Of a DNA stretch of 64,000 nt, positions 54,811 to 64,000 are shown in pieces. The stretch lies in contig OX381709.1 of assembly GCA_947462335.1 (NCBI GenBank), positions 82,088,622 through 82,152,621 on the forward strand, given 5' to 3'. The DNA comes from Harmothoe impar (taxonomy: Eukaryota > Annelida > Polychaeta > Phyllodocida > Polynoidae). The notes below the pieces were generated by a model. The model was not told where the DNA came from, did not search any database, and saw only the letters and a program-made list of their open reading frames with translations. Every line of letters starts with the position of its first letter. Position 1 is the first letter of the stretch. The translations under genes and the position numbers were made by a program.

Positions 54811-56169
54811 CTTTCCCCTTCTGGTGTTGGGTGTTGATAGTGGTGCAGTGATGGTGTCAGACTCTGGCAGCTTCAACTTGCCCTGACTGACTGCCTGCAT
54901 GCATACAAAGTAGTCTGGGTGTGTCAGGAGAGACTGTTTGGGGCTATACAGGATATCTGAGCTGCAGACCAGGCTGACAAGCAGTTACTTGTTGAATGGC
55001 TTTCTGAGACATTGATGGGAACAACGTTTTTGATGAGTAACAGAGGCACTAGAGTGCTGGTGTGCTCAGCTCAGAAATCAGCATAGAAATCAAACTGAGG
55101 AGTGTATTGACCAACACATAGAGCAGCATTCAGAGCAGCTCACACAGCAGGTCTCAGTAGCTCTAGCCACCAATACCCAGAGCTGTGCCCAGACGTACAC
55201 AGTCACAGACCAGAGACTACTCTGGCTAACCAGAACCTGCTACACTTCTGTGCCAGTGTATGCCATCTCTGAGATAACTGAAGTTCCAGAGAGTCTCAGA
55301 AGGAGGGTATTGTTGTGCTCATCTCACTGGAGATCACTCCTCAGAGAGCAGCATATGGACCAACACACAGAGCAACTAGCGAAGGTCTGAGCAGGTACAG
55401 CCCTACACAGAGCCTGCCCCAGATACACACAGCCTCTGCCTGCATGCAGAGGGAGGCCAGCCACATAGGTAACTCTGCGCTATGCACTTCCTTATATGGA
55501 CAAAGGGGAAGTCTACAGAATGAGATATTTGACTGCATAAACTTCATCACTGCAAGTTTGTATTGCATGCATAATACACATGTGTGGCCTGATGAGAGTA
55601 CACAGACACACATGCACACATGGACACTCTGAGCAGCATGGAATACACTGAGCAGCTCAATGCATGACAGCAACAGTCCTACCCATATACAGGAAACACC
55701 ACTTGCATGCAGATAGCAAAGGGACCCAGGGAGGCCAGCCACAGAGCTTTCTCTATTGCTCCTCTAGCCTACTATGGTGCATGCAATCCCTTATATTGGT
55801 AGGAGGGGAAGTCTACAGAAAGAAATATTTGACTGCATACACTGTGCAAGTCTGCATTGCATGCACAGTACAGAAGAGTGGCCTGGTGGAGGTACAATAG
55901 CATGCCATGAGGACAGTGCCAACATGGAGAGCAATGCCTGCCACCCAACAAACACATGTATACACATACACATACACACAGGTACACATGGGACATACCA
56001 CACTCCCTGACAGGTGTTCCAGGCACGTTAAACCCATTACCTGCTCCAACATAGACATCTATGTGAGGTAGTTCTGGGACCTGCTCTCCTACCCTCATCA
56101 CATACCAAGTGGATTCCAGTGTCAATACAGATACAGTAGTCACAGAGACTATAACCAATGTTGCATTGT
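54811..56169. repeat. Block i, unit 3: internally expanded
   Basis: The GCATGCAGATAGCAAAGGG / AGGCCAGCCACAGAGCTTTC unit occurs at about 55,440-55,500 and 55,700-55,760, and the GAAGTCTACAGAATGAGATA/GAAGTCTACAGAAAGAAATA segment twice (55,509 and 55,809), so ~300 bp are duplicated. A CACATACACATACACA microsatellite lies at about 55,962. Open frames reflect these repeats. Confidence 0.65.
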
Positions 56170-57564
56170 AAATTAAATAGTTTAAACATGCTGACCAACA
56201 GTGATGAGGGCAGGTTCTGTGGAGCTACTACTTGTAAGAGACATACAGAGTCCATGACGTTTACCTTTAGTGTCACTGCCTGTACCCAGGATGGGAAGTA
56301 GTAGCTGGTAGGCAGTCTGTACCAGGCCACGAGTCATCCTGTACAGTGCAACTAGTGAGGCCAAAACCATGCAGAGAGCACGAAGAGAGCCAGGCCACTA
56401 TCACGTAGGTATTGGACTTATACTATAATTTGTGGCATGCCAGTCACACTAGGGGAAAAAAAGCAATCATGCAGGCTGCCATAAACTCTTTAGCTGTCAG
56501 TCTGAAATAGGATGTATTGATTTCAACTATGGATAATGTGTTTCTGGTAGGGGAAATGGGGTCTTTAATGGGATCATTCAATAAAAGCCTTACCAATGCG
56601 AACTCTGCTAGACATGTTCCCTATGCTTTCCATATGTACTCATATAAGTAGTCATCTGTTTGACACTGGAGATCAGAGAAGTACATAGCTTTGTAAAACA
56701 CGTGGTCTTATTGCCATCCTCCATCAGCCAGACCTGTGGTACTGGAGCAGATAGCAGCCTCAGACAAACCACTCCCAACTCTCCCAGTCAGTAGTGGGAC
56801 ACTGGGAAGCTGAGAGGTGCGTGGCTCTGAGCTGCACAGATCACATGGTCTTGTTGCCATCCACCATCAGCCAGGCGGGTGGCATTGGAGGTGATAGGAG
56901 CCTCAGACGGCAACTCCCCTCATCAGTGGTGGGACACGAGAAGAGAGACATGTGGAGTACAGGGCATATTGAGGCCATGCCACAGTAACAGGGAAGGTGT
57001 CAGCCTTAGGCCCCGACTGCAGCAGGGAAGGTGTTTGACCACAGTAGTGTGTGAAAGAGGAGGCGAGGAGCGTGGCCCTGTGATGACACTCAGTGAGGTG
57101 TGGGTAGAGCTGCACTCACCACGTGAGGGAGATGTATGGGGTTATTGCTGTACTGTGTGTGATGCCAGTCAGCCCCAGGACGGTCTGCCAGTCTGCTCCC
57201 AAACCATCACTATCAGCTGTCCAGTACATGAGGAGAGAGGAGTGTGGTCCTGCAGCTAGGCCTGTAGAGAGCTCCACATGGTTAGGCAAGGAAATAGGAG
57301 AGTAGAAGAGACAGGGCAGATATTTACATTGTAAAACTTACTTTTGCAGAAGTGTTAGATATATATACTGTAGAGCCCATAACTAGTGAATAAGGACAGA
57401 GATGATGGACATCATATACCCCTAGATGATGAAAGGAGACCAGTGAGAGAAAGATGTGGATACACAACAAATTGTGTCTGAATATAAGTGAACAATCAAA
57501 TTGCTTTGAACTTAACATGACTGGACTACCTGTGGGCACCATAGTGAACTCAACCCACAGGGAG
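56170..57564. repeat. Block a, unit 4 (start of unit 4)
   Basis: It opens with TTTAAACATGCTGACCAACA as units 2 and 3 do. Minisatellite cores with TGCCATCCTCCATCAGCCAG recur at about 56,710 and 56,855. 57,000-57,540 is nearly identical to unit 2 at 21,440-21,975. The fused open frames seen here are repeat-derived. Confidence 0.7.
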
Positions 57565-57779
57565 GGGTAGGCGACTGATTGAAAGGTAATTGAATTCAAG
57601 CTACAGATTAGAGTGGTAGGTCTGGGGTCTGGTGTATTAGAGAACCGGGGAGACTGAGAAGACTCCCTGCATACGTGATCGTTCTACAAATTATACTGCT
57701 CTAGAGGAACTGATGCTGCAATCTAGTGAGTTAGTGAGTGAGTAGTGATCATTTAACGTCATTTCCTCAGTCAAGGTCA
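57565..57779. repeat. Block b, unit 4, truncated with loss of tRNA-Thr
   Basis: Block b begins GGCGACTGATTGAAAGGTAA and stops at CCTCAGTCAAGGTCA, where it jumps directly to CACACATGGCTGTATTTGAG, the sequence upstream of the tRNA in units 2 and 3. About 1.1 kb, including the whole tRNA gene, is deleted, with CA or ACA shared at the joint. Confidence 0.85.
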
Positions 57780-59110
57780 CACACATGGCTGTATTTGAGT
57801 ATGTATTGATCCATGTGCATCGAGTCATCCAAAAGTAACAGATGCCATGACAGGATATCCTACTCATCCAATTTAGCAATAACGTAATAATATTTTTAGT
57901 TGTTTTGCTTCTTCTGGTTGAACTTAAAGGGGCCCTTAGAAATGACAATGTAGTGTATTGAATGCAAATATAGCCTTAAAACTTTGGGGGCTACATCGAG
58001 TATATGTAGAGTTTTACCTCAGGCATGTACCTAATTATATCTACAGTCAGTTGGACTGACAAATGCATTGTGCTAGTCCTTAAATGATGACAGAGAAAAG
58101 AAGCTTGTCATGCCCAGTGAGGACTGAACTAGAGCATGTAATGAATGGAATATAATATTTTTTCAGACTCTCAACCTTTGGATATACCAGCCTGAACTCA
58201 CGTTAGGACGGGAAGGGGATTCACCGGATGTACGTCAACCCCCAGTCTTTGTGGAGGTCTGCATAGGGTGACCTTGACCCTGACCCTGACCTTGGAGTAT
58301 TGAGCTGCTGGTCACATTACCCCCCAAAGGTGAGTAATGTCACGTTAAGCTGTCAGATGGAGCCACCCGCATGCCCCCTGAGCGGCTAGCAGTGATGTCA
58401 TCAATTTAAATGCTGGTTTGGCAGTTCTCCATTCATCAGCTCTGCTGCAATGCAATATATAAACCATGGCCATTTTGAAAGGAATTCCTCACAGTTATGT
58501 CGAAGAGCAATTCAAAAATTACAAAAGGCCTTCCCCATTTTCCCATGAGAAACTACTTTCCAAAGTAGTCCATTCCTGCTAGCTGCTGTCCCCCACTGTT
58601 TCCCATTAATGTGGCTCCAGACAGGTCAAATGGACAAGGTGACAAGCTCCTGCTTTAACCCTTGTGACAAGAGACAAGCAGATGCTGGGGGTTGGTGGCA
58701 AAGGACAAGACCTACTTATTAGAATCTGCAAGGGACATTTGCATTTTCTTAAATTTGTGACTTGTAAAGTTACACAGCTACCCCTATCTGGGGGCCTATT
58801 AACTGTTAAAAGCTTGCCACTGAAACATCACCCAGGGAAGGGGTGGTTTATTTGGTCATATATGTAGTTCATGTGCCAAGATACTCCCTAGTCTACTTAC
58901 AGGACATAACAGGCAGCAGGAGGAATAGCTGATGTTGCATTGACACACATCATACGATTCATCATGTTTACTACTAATGCTTTGCAAATTTAGCTGCTTT
59001 CCCGCTATCTGAAGGTGTAAAGAGAACCAAATCCAGGCTCAGGACCTTTACCTTGTCGTAGAAACAATCCACATAGATTAAATCTCCGCCAGGTCTCCCG
59101 GATCATACAG
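57780..59110. repeat. Block c, unit 4
   Basis: Its first 300 bp match unit 3. From about 58,130 it is clearly more diverged and contains ~200 bp (58,560-58,800, with GACAAGAGACAAGCAGATGC) absent from units 2 and 3. A (TGACCC)n-like tract lies at about 58,270-58,295. No gene is seen. Confidence 0.6.
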
Positions 59111-59213
59111 CATCCCCACTCCACTACTGCATGCATGCTGATACTGCCCCTTGAGAGGGTCAATGTCAAAGGCAAGCTTATTATGGTGAGGGCTCAGGGG
59201 GTTTCAGAAGTGC

Positions 59214-59267
<54 letters not shown>

Positions 59268-59619
59268 TATAGTGCCTAGTTCCAGAACCTACTGCAGCTA
59301 GTGTCATTATATAGTAGTACTAGGACGAGTACCAACTCCGCCTATAACTCATTTATAATACCACTAGCTGTATGGAGTATACAAGAGGTGCTTTGTACTC
59401 CGTGCCTGCTCTGGTATTAGTATAGAACATCGTGTAAACAGGCACTTGTAGTGCTCAGCTATTGTTGAATATTCATGACATGCATATGACTACATCCCCA
59501 GAGTGCCAGCTGGGAGGTCCTGGTGCAAGACTCCACAATTCTGTCTATAGGGTCTACCCTCATATATCTGCTTCATGCATATCAAGGTGATGTGTTATAT
59601 CCTGGCAGGCATTTACCCG
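59111..59619. repeat. Block d, unit 4, with long (AT)n tract
   Basis: A nearly pure AT microsatellite at 59,212-59,266 replaces the ~350 bp kept in unit 2, then GAATATAGTGCCTAGTTCCA continues as in unit 3. No foldback insert is present, unlike unit 3. Confidence 0.75.
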
Positions 59620-59845
59620 TTAACCCTTTAAGGATGGTGTGTCGCTAAAAGATGACATTTGTTATCATGATGCATGAATGCAGCACTGACCATTTACTTG
59701 GTTGTATTGGGTTGATAAACTCTCAATTTGTTCCTATGATGCTTTGATGCAGCACTGGCAAGCTACCTTCCCATGCTACATCCATGCATCATGATGACAA
59801 AGGACATAGCACATTAAGGCTCTATGCGGTCCCTGAAGGATTAGG
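59620..59845. mobile_element. TTAA palindromic MITE, block d copy (unit 4)
   Basis: It starts TTAACCCTTTAAGGATGGTG and is nearly identical to 41673-41898. The terminal palindrome CCCTTTAAGG and inner GCATGAATGCAGCAC / TACATCCATGCATCATG words are intact. Confidence 0.65.
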
Positions 59846-61205
59846 ATAGGGGCTATCTACACCCATTATGCATGATTGCTTACATAGAGAATCATGTTTT
59901 CACAGTACGATGGTGCTATATGTCAAGTGGTGGAAGATGTACAATGTACTGACAATGTGTTGATCAATAAGTTGTGTCATTCCTGAAGAGAGGAAGAGAG
60001 AAAGGGGGGTGCAGGCAGAGAAGAAAATGGAAGTATACATGAAGGGAGAGGAAATTGAGAATTATAGATGCAAGAAGTGAATTTCATTAAAAGTCAATAG
60101 AGATAAAGATAGAGAAATTAAGGAAATTTAAGATGAGAAGATAGGGAGAAGAGGAGTTATTCCTTTATGCTCAAGGAAATAGATGTGGCAGGACAAACAA
60201 TGAAGTCGACAATATGAGAGTGAAGTGAATAGCCCTATCTATGCCAAATACTATGATTAGTATGATAAACCACACACGAAAAGCTTTCCATTGTAACATG
60301 ATATCATATGCAGACAGCACATGAGATCAAGCTTTGCTACCCTAATTATCTCTATACAATACATTTGAATAGCCCAATAGGCCTGGGCTCATCTACATTA
60401 TTGAATGCTTCTGTGTGGCTTCATACAGACTCCCATTCTATTGTATTAGCTACAGACAATGCCTCTCTGTGGGATTAGTTCATTGTGTGTCAATCTGCAG
60501 TAAATCTACAGTAATTCGACCTGCCCCATACAATCATACACAGTCAACTCAATTCCTGGAACAATCCCTCACTTCCTCAGACAGAAGGCCTGCAACTGGC
60601 CTCATATGTTCCATTATATTGGACTTAATTTCAAAGATGATTTGCTTCCACAGATATAATTTGATAGACAATAACAAAAATAGATTGAACTTTCTCTATC
60701 ATTCCATGATTCACTGATACATATGTTTGAACTGGTTCCAGTGTTTACCCATCACTATGTGAACGTAATCTAACCTACAACAAACCAGGCTCCAACTGTC
60801 CTGCTCCTCCGCCAATGATGTTTCTCATCCCGCATTTATCATTTAAGCATGGTTTGCATGAGAGATATTCAGATATGATCTGGAGTAAAATGAGAAAATT
60901 AATATTTCTTGTACTGAGTACATACATGATGATAGCTGATGCAGTCTTACAATATAAACCAATTCTCTGAGACCAATCCACAATTGGATAACTCCTAAAG
61001 TGAGTATGTCCGATTATCAGGGCCCCAAATAGTCAATATTCTTAAAATTGGACCACAACGTCAACCATAAGCTCGTACTTGAATTATTATATGTACGTCA
61101 TTTAACCGAATTCATTATTACACTTAAAAAGAAAGGTGTGTTCCAGGTTACACTAGGCTAGGTAGAACACATCTAATTCCCCTAAATATTAAATTGTTTT
61201 GCACC
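59846..61205. other. Blocks d (second half) and e, unit 4
   Basis: It matches unit 3 first copy to about 60,540, then a shortened block e. 60,860-61,180 resembles the GATGATAGCTGATGCAGTCT and GAACACATCTAATTCC text of unit 3. No gene is supported. Confidence 0.55.
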
Positions 61206-61325
61206 TGAGTTTGTTTGTTTGTATTTCATTTATTTATCCTGGCAGGAATGATTGACCTGGTAGGTTGTATTACTCATACACCAGCATCTTCTCCGATATG
61301 CGGAGATTAATAAGGCAAGTAAGCC
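61206..61325 (-). mobile_element. LINE-like 3' end with (AAAC)n tail
   Basis: On the minus strand the text reads TCCTGCCAGGATAAATAAAT then GAAATACAAACAAACAAA, a poly(A) signal with a short repeated tail. It contains the hairpin CTCCGCATATCGGAG. It is absent from other copies of this block. The upstream limit is uncertain. A second hairpin (TAGCAGGAA / TTCCTGCTA) lies at about 61,340-61,382. Confidence 0.5.
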
Positions 61326-61800
61326 TTTATATATATGTTTATAGCAGGAAAATGTCCATACAGGGAAATGTTCCTGCTATGTATAACTTACCTAAGAGAC
61401 CGTTATAGGTGTTGCAATTTTTTACTGAGGCTAATGATCTATTAGACCATGAGTAGGTTAGTATACATGAGATATACAGTTCTTCTATATGAAGAAAAAT
61501 AGAAGAGCAATAAGGGATAGAACCCACGCTATGTAATAGCAAAGAGGAAAAAAGGGGGATTGCAGTGGTGAGTAAGAAAGAAGAAAACAGACATGGCAAC
61601 TTAAATATGTGCATCTCCCTCTGCCTTGTCTGGTAGGCACCAGTAAGCAGGCAGAGTACAGAGAATTCTGACCAGGTGTTATTGGAAGCTGATGAAGCCA
61701 TACTACGATGATGCTGCACCCTACATGTATACTTAATCTCTGGAAGCCAATATCACTTAATCTCCACCTCCCCACCTATCAGTAGCATCTGCAATGGCTC
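61326..61800. other. Unit 4-specific spacer then block f left flank
   Basis: 61,383-61,570 has no counterpart elsewhere in the window. From about 61,580 (AGAAAACAGACATGGCAACT) it matches 43,855 and 50,238. No gene is seen. Confidence 0.5.
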
Positions 61801-62049
61801 TTAACCCTCTTAGGGCCGCTTGCTGCTTTAATGTCATTGGACACAATGATGCCAAGGAATGTAGCCCTGGTGAGTAACTCACTGGTGCTACATTCAAGCA
61901 TCATGATGGCCCCTAGGGAGTGTATCAGCCCTGGAGTGTCGGCATGATGCGTGGATGCAGCACTGGTGAGTTACCCAGGGCTGCCTTCATGCATCATGCC
62001 TGCCACCAGCATCCTGCATTCAAAGCACTGCACAGCCCTAATTTGTGAA
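61801..62049. mobile_element. TTAA palindromic MITE, block f copy (unit 4)
   Basis: It starts TTAACCCTCTTAGGGCCGCT and ends GCACTGCACAGCCCTAATTTGTGAA-like. It is nearly identical to the unit 2 copy at 27512, including the GAGTGTCGGCATGATGCGTG variant not found in units 1 or 3. Confidence 0.7.
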
Positions 62050-63080
62050 GCTATATCTGACTTGATGATGCAAAATGATCTCCTTTAGAATGAAAAAGCG
62101 CTCATTTAAGAAAACTGTTTATCCCCATGATGGATTCTGTGCACACACAAGCTGTCTAGAAGCGTGAGATATATAGGGCATTGAGGATAGCAAATAATAA
62201 TTTAACGATGTTGAGTTGTGGTATGGAATAACCAGAGGCTCAGACTATAGGATCTCTAGATCTTCTAGTTATCCTTACTGTATAACATTGTAACTTCACT
62301 GCCGGTTAAAGGCCATGCGATCAGAATCCCACCAACCAACTGACTAACCAATCAGAACATTCATTATACATTTTGAACTCACCAATTAAAGTTGTTCCTA
62401 TTTACATTCTGTCCCATTTAATAGCTGGGACAAAAAGTCCACATCCTTCCAAGTTGGAGGCCTTGCCCACTACAGAACCAAGCCCTCTAGCCTACTATTT
62501 CCCCTTACCTTCTCTGATACATCATATCAAAAATCTTAGCTCTAGCACGCAACCAGATATGAATGGAGACAGTCTGAAAGCATTTCTTGCTGACTTCACC
62601 TCTGCATAGATATATCTGTCATCCCCTAAGGCATTCCCTTGAAAGCATTATCCCTCCAGAAATACTTCCAAAAATAACCAGACAAGGATTCATATTCTAG
62701 TAGCGAAAAGTATTAGCAGTCACTGGCTATCAATCAATGACATAGGCACCTGACTTGCCTAATTTCAGCAGGAAAGCTGCCTCCCAAAATGTCTTGTACA
62801 AATATAAACTTGGATGATGATACTTCCAGAATATGGTTTAAAACAAACCCTTCCTGCCCTCATCTGAACCTGTTCTTCCTACTTCATTAGATTCTAATTC
62901 CAGACTGTGTTTATTTAGTCAGCCCTTGGCCTGTCACTCGGGATAAAGCCTGGCCAATTTCAGTAACACCAGTCCCAGACTATTTACCCATTGATCAGGA
63001 CATGGGGAAATGAGTTTCTCTGACCTAAGAGACAATAATACCAGGAGTTCAGAGGAGCCAGACATGTTTCCCTCATTGGT
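62050..63080. repeat. Block g, unit 4; sister of unit 2 block g
   Basis: It shares TTGAACTCACCAATTAAAG and AATAGCTGGGACAAAAAGTCC with unit 2. It is cut short at about 63,075, losing roughly 700 bp of late block g. The 78-codon frame at 62373-62609 is discussed under unit 2 block g. Confidence 0.7.
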
Positions 63081-64000
63081 TGTAAAATAGAGATTCCATC
63101 ATATCTAAATGTCTCATGTTTCAATGTCAGCCATTGAGGGTATTATATGGACAGTGGTTAACATACTAACACCAGAAACTTTGTTTACTTAGTTCCCTGC
63201 CTGGGCAAACACAGAGACAGTATCACATGACAGCAGACAAGGTTTGTTTTACTCATTGATCCACTATTCTCTTTGTACCAGATGCTAGATGACTTAGAGC
63301 CATTGCAAATCCTATCCCCATCACTGGGCAGTGTAGGCCCATTCTTTATTAACAATGAGGGTAGAAGCTGTGATTGAACAGAAACAGAAGCAGAAAATGC
63401 ATTACGAGGGGTGACTGGATCAGTGATCAGACAAAACATGAGGATTACCACCTGCCTGTACACTATAGCTGGCCCTATTCACAGCCACGTTGACACACTA
63501 CGCATGGTACCGCTGACAGTGACAGTGGTTACATTCCTCAGGAACAAATCTCTCTAAATGCTAATCATCTCGTTCCCTGTTTCATTGACTCTACGTCCAA
63601 GAATAAAGACATCTCTGCTCAGTCAGTCCTTTATCTACAGTGGACAATTTTATTTGGTGTGAAAAACATTTGTGAGGCTTAACTATAGTATCGGGAGTGT
63701 AAGAGATAATGCACTTAGTAGTAATATAATTACAGGATAAGCTCTTCTTCTTGTGGTATTGTATTGGGACACTCATCCTCCTACAACCCTCATTAATCCC
63801 ACAACACATCCTATGGTAGAGGCAATTAGTGTTTTTAAGAGGTAAATGTGTAAATATGTGGCGCAATTTGTTAAGTATCTGTGGCACTAATTAGTTTAGT
63901 GGTACTAAAGTGGACAGTAAACTGTTGGGAATAGAAATGGAAAGCAGCCTTGGAGCCGTGTTGATGTGTGAGTAGCCGCTGCCTCATGCTGGTGTAAGGT
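63081..64000. repeat. Block h, unit 4, diverged and partly deleted
   Basis: TTAGTTCCCTGCCTGGGCAA, GATCCACTATTCT and GAGGCAATTAGTGTTTTTA align with block h, but it is the least similar copy. At about 63,930 GGGAATAGAAAT joins straight to GGAAAGCAGC, skipping ~230 bp that other units keep between two GAATAGAAAT copies. The window ends inside the block. Confidence 0.65.

Noticed and set aside
56879..57259. 126-codon open frame in unit 4 block a
   Set aside because: It runs through minisatellite repeats, and the same region in units 2 and 3 reads in different frames with stops.
1..64000. Viral or bacterial origin of the window
   Set aside because: There are no dense genes, ribosome sites or viral proteins. 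MITEs, LINE tails and pol III tRNA genes without encoded CCA indicate animal nuclear DNA.

Overview
The window looks like non-coding DNA from an animal nuclear genome. No protein-coding gene can be supported. The longest open frame is 141 codons, none shows a recognisable domain, and the open frames that recur between repeat copies change amino acids freely. The evidence for an animal is a canonical tRNA-Thr(UGU) family, a short interstitial (CCCTAA)n telomere tract, 3' ends resembling CR1/L2-type LINEs, and many short DNA-transposon derivatives. A marine invertebrate such as a sponge is plausible, but the sequence alone does not identify the species.

Almost the whole window is built from about three and a half tandem copies of one large segmental repeat of roughly 15-20 kb. 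I name its blocks a to i in order: a = tandem minisatellite; b = spacer ending in tRNA-Thr; c and d = spacers, with d carrying a TTAA-flanked palindromic element; e = pyrimidine-rich spacer; f = second TTAA element; g and h = long conserved spacers; i = short tandem repeats. Unit 1 is about 1-20,640 and is bloated by transposon insertions between 5 and 12 kb. Unit 2 is about 20,640-36,840. Unit 3 is about 36,840-56,170 and contains an extra internal duplication of d-g joined at about 48,195. Unit 4 is about 56,170-64,000 and runs off the window. Relationships are mosaic: unit 1 matches the second half of unit 3, unit 2 matches unit 4 in blocks a, b, f and g, and units 3 and 4 match in block d. 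This suggests a higher-order repeat, gene conversion, or haplotypes misassembled in tandem.

The units differ mostly by clean transposon insertions, so empty and filled sites can be compared directly. Three families share a CCCAG/CCTAG-type end and make 2-bp target duplications of variable sequence. Two 1.3-1.6 kb elements sit in TA duplications and are filled with copies of their own terminal word. One 303-bp foldback has a perfect 9-bp duplication, like Mutator. Others resemble Harbinger (TAA), piggyBac (TTAA), hAT and mariner (TA) derivatives. The only clear functional genes are the four tRNA-Thr copies. Unit 4 has lost its copy by deletion.
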